From contig NZ_JAIMBW010000001.1 of assembly GCF_019195455.1 (NCBI RefSeq), positions 1,922,001 to 1,986,000 on the forward strand: a DNA stretch of 64,000 bases, written 5' to 3'. Positions 58,270 to 64,000 of the stretch are shown here, in pieces. The notes below the pieces were generated by a model. The model was not told the DNA's origin and did not search any database. It worked only from the letters and a program-made list of their open reading frames with translations. This DNA is from Gymnodinialimonas phycosphaerae (GTDB taxonomy: Bacteria; Pseudomonadota; Alphaproteobacteria; Rhodobacterales; Rhodobacteraceae). Each line of letters opens with the position of its first letter. The first letter of the stretch is position 1. Position numbers and translations under genes: made by a program.

Positions 58270-59661
58270 TCAATTGCGGCCGACACGCTCCAGCATGGAG
58301 TCAAGTTGCTGCCCGCGCGGGCTGTTGATCACGGAGGGTGCGGTGGAGAACAGATCCGCATAGGCGGCGGGATTATATTCCGGCACATTCAGGCGCAGGG
58401 CCTCAACAGTCAGCAGGCCCGAGGCCGCCAACAACTGGTAGCTTGAGGTGTAGAGGTCGGTCTGCGCCTCGATCCGGCTGATCCGCGCATTAAGCACGTT
58501 TTGTTCCGCGTCCAATACATCAAGGGTCGTGCGCGCGCCCAGTGACGCCTCTTCCTGCACGCCCGCGAAGGCCAGTTCAGCCGCCGCGATCCCTTGGTCG
58601 GCTGCCTGAATTTGCGCAGTGGCAATGTTCATCAAGGCCCAGGCATTGCCAACGTTTTGCAGGTTCAGTCGCACCTGCTGGTTGAGCGAAAAGCGCACAG
58701 CCGAGGCTTGCGCCCGCGATTGCCGCTCCAGCGACAGAAGCTGTCCGCCGCGATAGATGGGCTGCGTCAGGGTCAAGCCGATGGAGGCCGAGCCGCCCTC
58801 CTGGAAGGGATTGGTTTCATTCAGGAAAGTCTCGGTCACGCGGCCATCAAGGGCGATCTGCGGCCGGATACGGGCGCGGGCTTGCTCGATCCCCAACTCG
58901 GCGGCCGTGACCTCGTGCTGCAAGGCGCGGATGGCGGGATGCTCTTGCCGGGCCAGCGCCTGGGCGGCGGCTTCCGTGTTCGGGACGTTGGGGATACCGC
59001 CCGGACCGGTCAAGCCATTGGGGTAGCGCCCGACGGCGAGGTTGAACAACTCGCGGCTGATGTCCAGCGATCCCTGTGCGCCCGCCAGTTGCGAGCGCGC
59101 GGAGGCCAGTTGCGCCTCGGCCTGGGCCACATCGGTCCGGGTGTCTTCGCCGACCTCGAAACGGTCGCGCGCCGCGCGAAGCTGTTGCGTGATGACACGG
59201 ACGTTGCGTTCGCGCACATCCACCACCTGCATGTCGCGCCAGACGTTCATGTAGGCAGTCACGGCATCGAACAGCACCTGCTGCTCCAACGACACAAGTT
59301 GCTGTCGGGTGGCCAGCACCGTTTCTTCCGCCGCCTCCAAGGCGAAGCGCCGCGCGCCGCCGTCATAAAGCAGGTATTCGGCCACCAGAGAGGCGGACGC
59401 GGTGGAGCTATTATTGACAAGATCGCGGTTCATCGACGCCACGAAGCTGATCACCGGGCGCAATTGCGCCACGGCCTGGGCCACACCTTCGTCCTGAATG
59501 CGCAGAAGGTAGCGGTTTTGTTCCAACAGGTTGGAGTGGCGATAGGCATCGACCATCACCTGCCGCAGACCATCGGCCTGCACCGGCAGCGCGGTCATTC
59601 CTGCCAGCGATGTAGCCAGAGATGCGGCTAGCACCGCACGTTTCAGGAACCCTATAGCCAT
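58270..59661 (-). CDS. tolC: TolC family outer membrane efflux protein
   Basis: A 463-residue outer-membrane channel protein. A signal peptide ends near residue 30 (LPVQA) and two tandem OEP domains follow: the first includes YRHSNLLEQNRYLLRIQDEGVAQA and EQQVLFDAVTAYMNVWRDMQVVDVRERNV, the second starts around LARQEHPAIRALQHEVTAAELGIEQARARIRPQIALDG. It forms the exit duct for type I secretion and RND pumps. ATG 59661 is preceded by a longer frame with no signal peptide. The order pcm-tolC-PopZ-like gene is a known alphaproteobacterial neighbourhood. Confidence 0.93.
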   Translation of the reverse strand: MAIGFLKRAVLAASLATSLAGMTALPVQADGLRQVMVDAYRHSNLLEQNRYLLRIQDEGVAQAVAQLRPVISFVASMNRDLVNNSSTASASLVAEYLLYDGGARRFALEAAEETVLATRQQLVSLEQQVLFDAVTAYMNVWRDMQVVDVRERNVRVITQQLRAARDRFEVGEDTRTDVAQAEAQLASARSQLAGAQGSLDISRELFNLAVGRYPNGLTGPGGIPNVPNTEAAAQALARQEHPAIRALQHEVTAAELGIEQARARIRPQIALDGRVTETFLNETNPFQEGGSASIGLTLTQPIYRGGQLLSLERQSRAQASAVRFSLNQQVRLNLQNVGNAWALMNIATAQIQAADQGIAAAELAFAGVQEEASLGARTTLDVLDAEQNVLNARISRIEAQTDLYTSSYQLLAASGLLTVEALRLNVPEYNPAAYADLFSTAPSVINSPRGQQLDSMLERVGRN

Positions 59662-59716
59662 GCCGATATCCTCACTTGCGTTAGTCCTTCTTGTATCGGC
59701 CGCCTGGGCATGGGCC

Positions 59717-60370
59717 TCAAAATGCGAAACTTGCGGCGCGCGCGAAGCCCGGCAAGACCGGAGCTGTCGCATTGAACGCCATCCGCCACGACACGCGTCC
59801 ACCGGACTTTACACCTACTCGGGCCTCACCAAAAGGTCCATCCATGAAGATCGCGGCGATGCGCCCTCCCTCTTTGAGTTGATCAAGGATCGCGGCGGGA
59901 ATTTCCTCGACGCCGCCTGGTATTGCAATCGCGTCGAAGGGCCCGTGCTTGACACTGCCCTCGGTCAAGGCGCCTTGGATAAGGGCCGCGTTGTCCACGC
60001 CCTGCTCGCTCAGCGCGGCTTCGGCGTCGCGGGCCAGGTCTTCGTCTTCCTCGATCGCCACGACGGCCTCGGCCATGTGGGCCAGCAACGCGGTGGTATA
60101 GCCGGTGGCGGCCCCCAGTTCGAGCACCAGATCACCGGGCGTCGGCGAGAGCGCCTGCAAAAGCTTGGCCGTTGCCCGAGGATCAAGCAACTGGCGCCCG
60201 CCCCCCAGATCCATGGGGCCATCCGCATAGGCGGTGGCACGGGCGGCATCAGGGGCGTAGACCTCCCTCGGGACATTCAGCATCGCTTCAAGGACAGGGA
60301 AATGCGTGACGTCGGATGGACGCACCTGCGTGTCGACCATTGTGACGCGGCGTTGGGTAAAGTCGGCCAT
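59717..60370 (-). CDS. pcm: Protein-L-isoaspartate O-methyltransferase
   Basis: A 217-residue methyltransferase that repairs isoaspartyl residues. The SAM-binding motif is LVLELGAATGYTTALLAHM (near 84-102), with IEEDEDLARDAEAALSE after it, and the N-terminal MVDTQVRPSDVTHFPVLEAML is the pattern found in Rhodobacterales Pcm. ATG 60370 (MADFTQRR) fits homologues better than the upstream ATG 60382. It precedes tolC by 55 bp, likely in one operon. Confidence 0.9.
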   Translation of the reverse strand: MADFTQRRVTMVDTQVRPSDVTHFPVLEAMLNVPREVYAPDAARATAYADGPMDLGGGRQLLDPRATAKLLQALSPTPGDLVLELGAATGYTTALLAHMAEAVVAIEEDEDLARDAEAALSEQGVDNAALIQGALTEGSVKHGPFDAIAIPGGVEEIPAAILDQLKEGGRIAAIFMDGPFGEARVGVKSGGRVSWRMAFNATAPVLPGFARAASFAF

Positions 60371-60527
60371 AAACTGAACCATTCCGTCTAGATTCTCATT
60401 TTTTGGTGTCGCATATCACTTCACGTCACGCAACGGCCCTTTTGCGCTTGATGCCAAACTGACGCTGACCTCCGCCGGAACCGCTTGACGCCCCGCAGCA
60501 TTGCCAATACTTCGTATCACGCTTCGA

Positions 60528-60601
60528 GGCGAGTTGGCGGAGTGGTTACGCAGCGGATTGCAAATCCGTGTACACCGGTTCGATTCCGGTACTCGCCTCC
60601 A
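60528..60601 (+). tRNA. tRNA-Cys (anticodon GCA)
   Basis: A 74-base tRNA with encoded CCA. The acceptor stem GGCGAGT pairs with ACTCGCC, the anticodon loop has GCA in ATTGCAAAT, and the T arm is ACCGGTTCGATTCCGGT. The gene is the likely attachment site of the neighbouring element: the integrase begins 175 bp after the tRNA end in the same direction. Confidence 0.97.
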
Positions 60602-60636
60602 AAATTTCCACAACATCTAGTGGTTAGGCATACAAA

Positions 60637-60668
60637 AACCGGCATATTAAGCCGGTTATTTGTTTTTC
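60637..60668 (+). terminator. Terminator after tRNA-Cys
   Basis: A hairpin with 7-bp arms (AACCGGC and GCCGGTT) around ATATTAA is followed by ATTTGTTTTT. It could end tRNA-Cys transcription within the element's left edge. Confidence 0.75.
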
Positions 60669-60674
60669 ACGTCT

Positions 60675-60692
60675 GTACACAAATCGTACACA
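60675..60692. promoter_or_regulatory. Direct repeats GTACACA upstream of integrase
   Basis: GTACACA occurs at 60675-60681 and again at 60686-60692, eleven bases apart (about one helix turn), between the tRNA and the integrase. Integrase arm-site or Xis binding is possible. Confidence 0.45.
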
Positions 60693-60732
60693 GTCCGCGC
60701 CCAGTTTTCCGCTATAAATTCCGTCCGTCTTC

Positions 60733-60745
60733 ACATACTGTATGT
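60733..60745. promoter_or_regulatory. Palindrome ACATACTGTATGT upstream of integrase
   Basis: A 13-bp odd palindrome ends 31 bp before the integrase ATG. It could be the operator for an element-encoded repressor. No repressor gene is seen in the part of the element that is visible. Confidence 0.45.
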
Positions 60746-60775
60746 TTAACAGACAGATACGAGCAGAATGGCAAA

Positions 60776-62191
60776 ATGAGCTACGGCACAACGACGATAA
60801 ATGTGCACAAGAAATTGAAGCTGGATAAGCGTGCGAATAGCGAAAACTGGTATGCGCGGCTGACGTTGGATAACGGCAAGCGCATCGTGAAAAGCACAAA
60901 GACGGACGACTTGGAAGAAGCGCGAGAGCGTGCGCTTGAGCTGTACTACGACACGCAAGCGCGCATCAAAAACAACCTCCCCGCCCAAACCCGCAAGTTC
61001 AAGCACGTCGCAGAATACGCGATCAAGCGGATGCAGGACGCTTTGGAGAGCGGCACAGGTAAGCAGGCGTACAAGGACTACATCTCAGCGCTGCGTCTCT
61101 GGCTGATACCGTTTTTTGGTGACACGGACGTAGACAAGATTGACTACAAGGGCTTGGTCGAATTTGACGCTTGGCGCACGCAGCAGAACAAAAAGCCATT
61201 TTCACAAAGCGGCATCAACAACCACAATGCTGCGCTGAACAGGGTGCTAGATGAAGCAGAGCTGCAAAGCTGGCTCGTAAAATCAATGCGCCCCACCCTG
61301 CTAAACAAGGGCGTCAAAAGCGAAAGCAGGGGCAGCTTTACGGATGCAGAATACAAGAAAATCTACACTGCGCTGCGTACTTGGCACAAAAAGACGAAGA
61401 ACACGAAGGCGGCGGCGACACGGGAAGTGCTGCGGAATTATGTGCTGTTTTTGGCGAACACTGGCGTGCGGCACGGCACGGAAGCGCTTGGGCTGCGATG
61501 GCGCAACGTTGAGTGGCAGGACAAAGGCGACGAACGCTACTTGGTGGTGAACGTGGACGGGAAAACACGTAAACGCAGCGCTGTGGCGCGGGACACTGTT
61601 GAAGGCTACTTAGACAGACAGCGCAAGTTGAACCCAAAGCTACAAGACGGGACATTTGACGAGTTGATCGCAGCACGCAGCGACGAGTTTGTGTTTACGA
61701 CGCGGCTTGGCGACGTTGCCAACATTGCAAGCCTAAACCGCGCATTTAATGCACTGCTGGACGTGATGGATTTGAAAACGGGCGCAGACGGCAAAGAGCG
61801 CACATTGTACAGTTTGCGGCACTATTACGCGACGCGGGATTTGAAGCGCGGGATCACAACGCACGCGCTCAGCAAGCAACTGGGCAACAGCACAGCGATG
61901 ATCGACAAGCACTACAGCAAATATACCCCGCTGCTAAACGCCGAACTGCACAGCGGGCGGAACATGCGCGCAGACAAAGCTAAGGGCGCTGTAGCGGGCG
62001 CACAAAGCGTCGTTGACGCCGCTTTTGCGATGCACGCGGACGGGCTGCTTGAAGACGAGGCGCTTTTGGCGGCACTTGGCGTTGGGCGCGACGGTTATGT
62101 TGTGACGGAAGAGATTGCGATGAAAGCGCTGGATGCAAAGCGCGCTGAAAAGATAAACGCTAGTACGCTAATGCTGATTTTGAACGGGTAG
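60776..62191 (+). CDS. int: Tyrosine recombinase/integrase
   Basis: A 471-residue site-specific recombinase. An N-terminal arm-type domain (about 1-70), a core-binding domain (about 75-180; KHVAEYAIKRMQDALESGTGKQAYKDY) and a catalytic domain (about 185-385) are visible. Catalytic residues: Arg232 in NTGVRHGTEAL, Arg348 and His349 in TLYSLRHYYATR, and Tyr380 in DKHYSKYTP. The first His of box II is Tyr345 and the usual H/W before the nucleophile is Asn371, a divergent set. A C-terminal tail of about 85 residues is unusual. ATG 60776 has a weak ribosome site. It sits at tRNA-Cys, so it probably integrates there. Confidence 0.93.
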   Translation: MSYGTTTINVHKKLKLDKRANSENWYARLTLDNGKRIVKSTKTDDLEEARERALELYYDTQARIKNNLPAQTRKFKHVAEYAIKRMQDALESGTGKQAYKDYISALRLWLIPFFGDTDVDKIDYKGLVEFDAWRTQQNKKPFSQSGINNHNAALNRVLDEAELQSWLVKSMRPTLLNKGVKSESRGSFTDAEYKKIYTALRTWHKKTKNTKAAATREVLRNYVLFLANTGVRHGTEALGLRWRNVEWQDKGDERYLVVNVDGKTRKRSAVARDTVEGYLDRQRKLNPKLQDGTFDELIAARSDEFVFTTRLGDVANIASLNRAFNALLDVMDLKTGADGKERTLYSLRHYYATRDLKRGITTHALSKQLGNSTAMIDKHYSKYTPLLNAELHSGRNMRADKAKGAVAGAQSVVDAAFAMHADGLLEDEALLAALGVGRDGYVVTEEIAMKALDAKRAEKINASTLMLILNG

Positions 62192-62197
62192 AGCGAG

Positions 62198-62842
62198 ATG
62201 CAGACACAGGAAGACTATTTCGAAGCAACAGACACAATCTTTCAAATTGCGTCTCGCATTGCGCGCGAAGTGATTTTTTTTGATGCGCTCGCCGCAAAAG
62301 GTAGCTTCGTTAGCCCTGAACAATACCAGCTGCTTTTTGACCGCGACGACGACGACGTGTTTGAGATTGAAGAAAACAGCGTGCAAATCGATCTGCACAC
62401 CCAAGATGGAATAAATGTCATCGGCAGCCTGTTCAATAATCTGAATGAAACAACGCAACGCTTGTTTGGTGTGCGATTTTCGACTGCGCCGCAAGTGTTG
62501 GGGCTGGAGAACTGGGATGCGGGGAAGATGGCGACTGCGCGTTGCCAGCTATGTTTAGTACCCGCCGATCTTGACGGTCCAAACATGCTGAAAGCGTTTT
62601 CCCAAACGCACCAAATTCAATGCAGCTTTGCGATACCTATCGAGCTTAGCACAGAACTGGGAAACGTTGTTGGTGCTACAATGTGCTATGAGCGTGTTTT
62701 CGTTACTCAAAAAGACCCTGACTTCCAAGAGCAGCTCGATACCGCTGCGATGCTGAAAGAGTTGGGCAAAAAGCTTGAACAACTCGACGCAATGTGCCGA
62801 ATGACCAAAGACTATGGTCCGTATCTCAGCTTGTTAAAGTGA
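62198..62842 (+). CDS. Hypothetical protein in the integrated element, 214 aa
   Basis: A 214-residue soluble protein I do not recognise. It has an acidic patch (FDRDDDDVFEIEEN), a Cys-x-x-Cys (RCQLCLVP) with Cys in other places, and a C-terminal coiled-coil-like helix (DTAAMLKELGKKLEQLDAMCRM). It starts six bases after the integrase stop, so it is co-transcribed with it. Codon use is more AT-rich than outside the element. Function unknown. Confidence 0.6.
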   Translation: MQTQEDYFEATDTIFQIASRIAREVIFFDALAAKGSFVSPEQYQLLFDRDDDDVFEIEENSVQIDLHTQDGINVIGSLFNNLNETTQRLFGVRFSTAPQVLGLENWDAGKMATARCQLCLVPADLDGPNMLKAFSQTHQIQCSFAIPIELSTELGNVVGATMCYERVFVTQKDPDFQEQLDTAAMLKELGKKLEQLDAMCRMTKDYGPYLSLLK

Positions 62843-62847
62843 TGCGA

Positions 62848-62871
62848 GCGGGCGCTTAAATACGCGCCCGC
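62848..62871. terminator. Bidirectional hairpin between convergent element genes
   Basis: Eight-base arms (GCGGGCGC and GCGCCCGC) flank TTAAATAC, six bases after the hypothetical gene and twelve before the stop of the minus-strand gene. It may terminate both, though no T-run follows. Confidence 0.55.
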
Positions 62872-62882
62872 ACCAGTGTCGA

Positions 62883-63305
62883 TTATGCAGCTTTGCGCTT
62901 ACTGAGCGCTGCCTCAATCGCAGCGTCCAGTTCGCCTTGTTGCGTTGCAACCAAAAACGCTTCCAGCGCGCCTTCCACGTCTTTCAGTTCTTTCACAAAC
63001 ACAGCGTTGCCCTTGCCCAAGTCCAACACCTTGCTGCCGTACCTGCATTGCACATACCAGCCGCCGTCTTGCTCAAAGAACCAAGCACGCACCTGTCGCA
63101 TTTTCTCAATGGCAACCTTTTCGCCGTGCTCGTTTGTCGCCCACCCTTTTGCGCGCACCTGATGCACGTCGCCTTTCAGCTTCGCAGCGAACACTTTTGC
63201 TTGCTCTTCGATGGCTGCGATCAGCTTTGCGCGGCGCTGTTGCGTTGGGTCTTTCGCATTTGCCCGCTTCACCGTCTTTACTGTCAGTTTTGCCAGTTGC
63301 GTCAT
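62883..63305 (-). CDS. DUF6641-like phage/element protein
   Basis: A 140-residue protein resembling DUF6641: a basic N-terminal region (TVKRANAKDPTQQRRAKLIAAIEEQAKVFAAKL), then a beta-rich part VRAWFFEQDGGWYVQCRYGSKVLDLGKGNAVF and a helix EGALEAFLVATQQGELDAAIEAAL. These proteins occur in phages and integrative elements; the function is unknown. ATG 63305 has AAGGAGACACGAC upstream, a strong site, which decides it over ATG 63326. Confidence 0.68.
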   Translation of the reverse strand: MTQLAKLTVKTVKRANAKDPTQQRRAKLIAAIEEQAKVFAAKLKGDVHQVRAKGWATNEHGEKVAIEKMRQVRAWFFEQDGGWYVQCRYGSKVLDLGKGNAVFVKELKDVEGALEAFLVATQQGELDAAIEAALSKRKAA

Positions 63306-63389
63306 GTCGTGTCTCCTTGCGTTCATTCCACAAAGTTATGGTCTTAAACGACATAAAACGACCGAAATTCAGAGCCTTAACAAAAATAG

Positions 63390-63414
63390 AAAGAGCCGCA
63401 GAACGCGGCTCTTT
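63390..63414 (-). terminator. Terminator after the last element gene
   Basis: On the minus strand, 10-bp perfect arms (AAAGAGCCGC and GCGGCTCTTT) around five bases are followed by CTATTTTTG. It lies 27 bp after the stop of the gene at 63441 and should end its transcript before the DUF6641-like gene. Confidence 0.75.
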
Positions 63415-63440
63415 GAGTGCTTTGAAATTTGGCTGAGCGC

Positions 63441-64000
63441 TTAAACGCGGGGCTGCTCCAACGTGCCACCAACTTCGATAAACTGTTCAAGAGCTTCATC
63501 ACGCTCAGCTTGCACATCTTGTCGCGTGCGAACAGGTTCGCTGATTTGCTTGCCCATAAGCTGCAAGATGCGCTGGATCGACACCACATCGCGCAATTCA
63601 ATTACCTGCTTAGCGTTGTTGCCGTCATAGCAGTTCAGCGTCACAGTAAAATTCTCGAAGCGCTTGTCATCATTCTTCAAGCTGCGCAGCACTTTGTCGT
63701 TCACTTCCTCCAAAACTTCACTGCCGTGCCATTCAGCAATCAGCTTTTGCGCTTCTTCGATTTGCTCTTTGACTTCTTCGCTTGGCTTGTTGCCTTTGCC
63801 ATTTGTGTGTGCCACCTCGTAAACACCGCCTTCGCTTGCAAGCCATGCTGAAAACGAAATGTCGCCGTTTTGGATGTCTTTGTTATTAAGAGCCACTTTC
63901 AGTACACGCACCCAAGCCTTTTCGCGTGCCGTGCTGATTTTGCCGCAGACAAAGCGCAGAATTTTGGTTTCGAGCGACGTTGCTGCGGTAAACGCCACAA
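63441..64000 (-). CDS. Hypothetical protein in the integrated element, probably partial
   Basis: A 185-residue visible protein without recognised family. A GTG lies two bases from the window edge, so the true start is probably outside. Features: an N-terminal helical part (TKILRFVCGKISTAREKAWVRVLKVALNN), an acidic helix (SEEVKEQIEEAQKLIAEW), a strand-rich part (ENFTVTLNCYDGNNAKQVIEL) and a C-terminal helix QDVQAERDEALEQFIEVGG. It lies in the same direction as the DUF6641-like gene but has its own terminator. Confidence 0.55.
   Translation of the reverse strand, partial: VAFTAATSLETKILRFVCGKISTAREKAWVRVLKVALNNKDIQNGDISFSAWLASEGGVYEVAHTNGKGNKPSEEVKEQIEEAQKLIAEWHGSEVLEEVNDKVLRSLKNDDKRFENFTVTLNCYDGNNAKQVIELRDVVSIQRILQLMGKQISEPVRTRQDVQAERDEALEQFIEVGGTLEQPRV

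Noticed and set aside
60416..60616. Minus-strand ORF containing VPESNRCTRICNPLRNHSA
   Set aside because: It is antisense to tRNA-Cys and has the standard artefact pattern of ORFs across tRNAs.
1..64000. CRISPR array, rRNA operon or insertion sequence
   Set aside because: No regularly spaced repeat-spacer array, no rRNA-like sequence and no transposase gene or terminal inverted repeats were seen.

Overview
The window is GC-rich, densely packed DNA whose gene content, Tat signals, small DUF proteins and synteny point to an alphaproteobacterium of the Rhodobacterales (Roseobacter group). This assignment is inferred from protein resemblance; no 16S rRNA gene is present. About 58 protein genes and two tRNAs are called. 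Four-base ATGA/GTGA stop-start overlaps are common, and no gap between genes exceeds 300 bp.

Layout. 1-5 kb: the 3' end of glmS with a GNAT and an AlkD-like gene, then a threonine dehydratase and an SDR reading away from a promoter region full of inverted repeats (including a perfect FNR-type box), then lysC. 5-8 kb: an EamA exporter and a four-gene secreted redox set (two related Cys-rich proteins, a SCO protein, a Tat-exported rhodanese). 8-14.5 kb: an osmoregulated periplasmic glucan operon (TPR protein, opgC, opgG, opgH) ending at three evenly spaced palindromes. 14.6-20 kb: a CoA-transferase/ThDP-enzyme pair, ptsP (EI-Ntr) and a LysE exporter. 20.5-28 kb: a DUF2269-like gene, an SDR/DoxX gene broken by an amber codon, mtnP, a SulP permease, a flavin reductase, a GNAT, a DUF2927 protein, apt and tRNA-Leu.

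28-31 kb is a peroxide and redox module: a 1-Cys peroxiredoxin, a Crp/Fnr-type regulator and a methyltransferase, divergent from an OxyR-like LysR regulator. 31-42 kb is a respiratory block on the minus strand: a small membrane protein, a second Crp/Fnr regulator, cydDC, cydABX, a Tat-exported type II sulfide:quinone reductase, small membrane proteins, a cytochrome b561 and a DsrE-like protein. Quinol oxidase, its assembly exporter and a quinone-reducing sulfide dehydrogenase therefore lie together. An identical 14-bp palindromic motif sits before cydA and before the small-protein/regulator pair. 42-45 kb carries a GST, a transglutaminase-like protein and hemN with an FNR-type box.

45-53 kb is a catabolic/transport segment: D-aminoacylase, a TRAP transporter (dctPQM), a divergent LysR regulator, a YtcJ-like amidohydrolase and a translationally coupled G3E GTPase. 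53-60.4 kb holds gndA, a small DUF protein, efp, a rhomboid protease, an acidic PopZ-like protein, tolC and pcm. At 60.5 kb a tRNA-Cys gene is followed by a tyrosine integrase and AT-richer genes of unknown function, which mark the left end of an integrated element running past the window.
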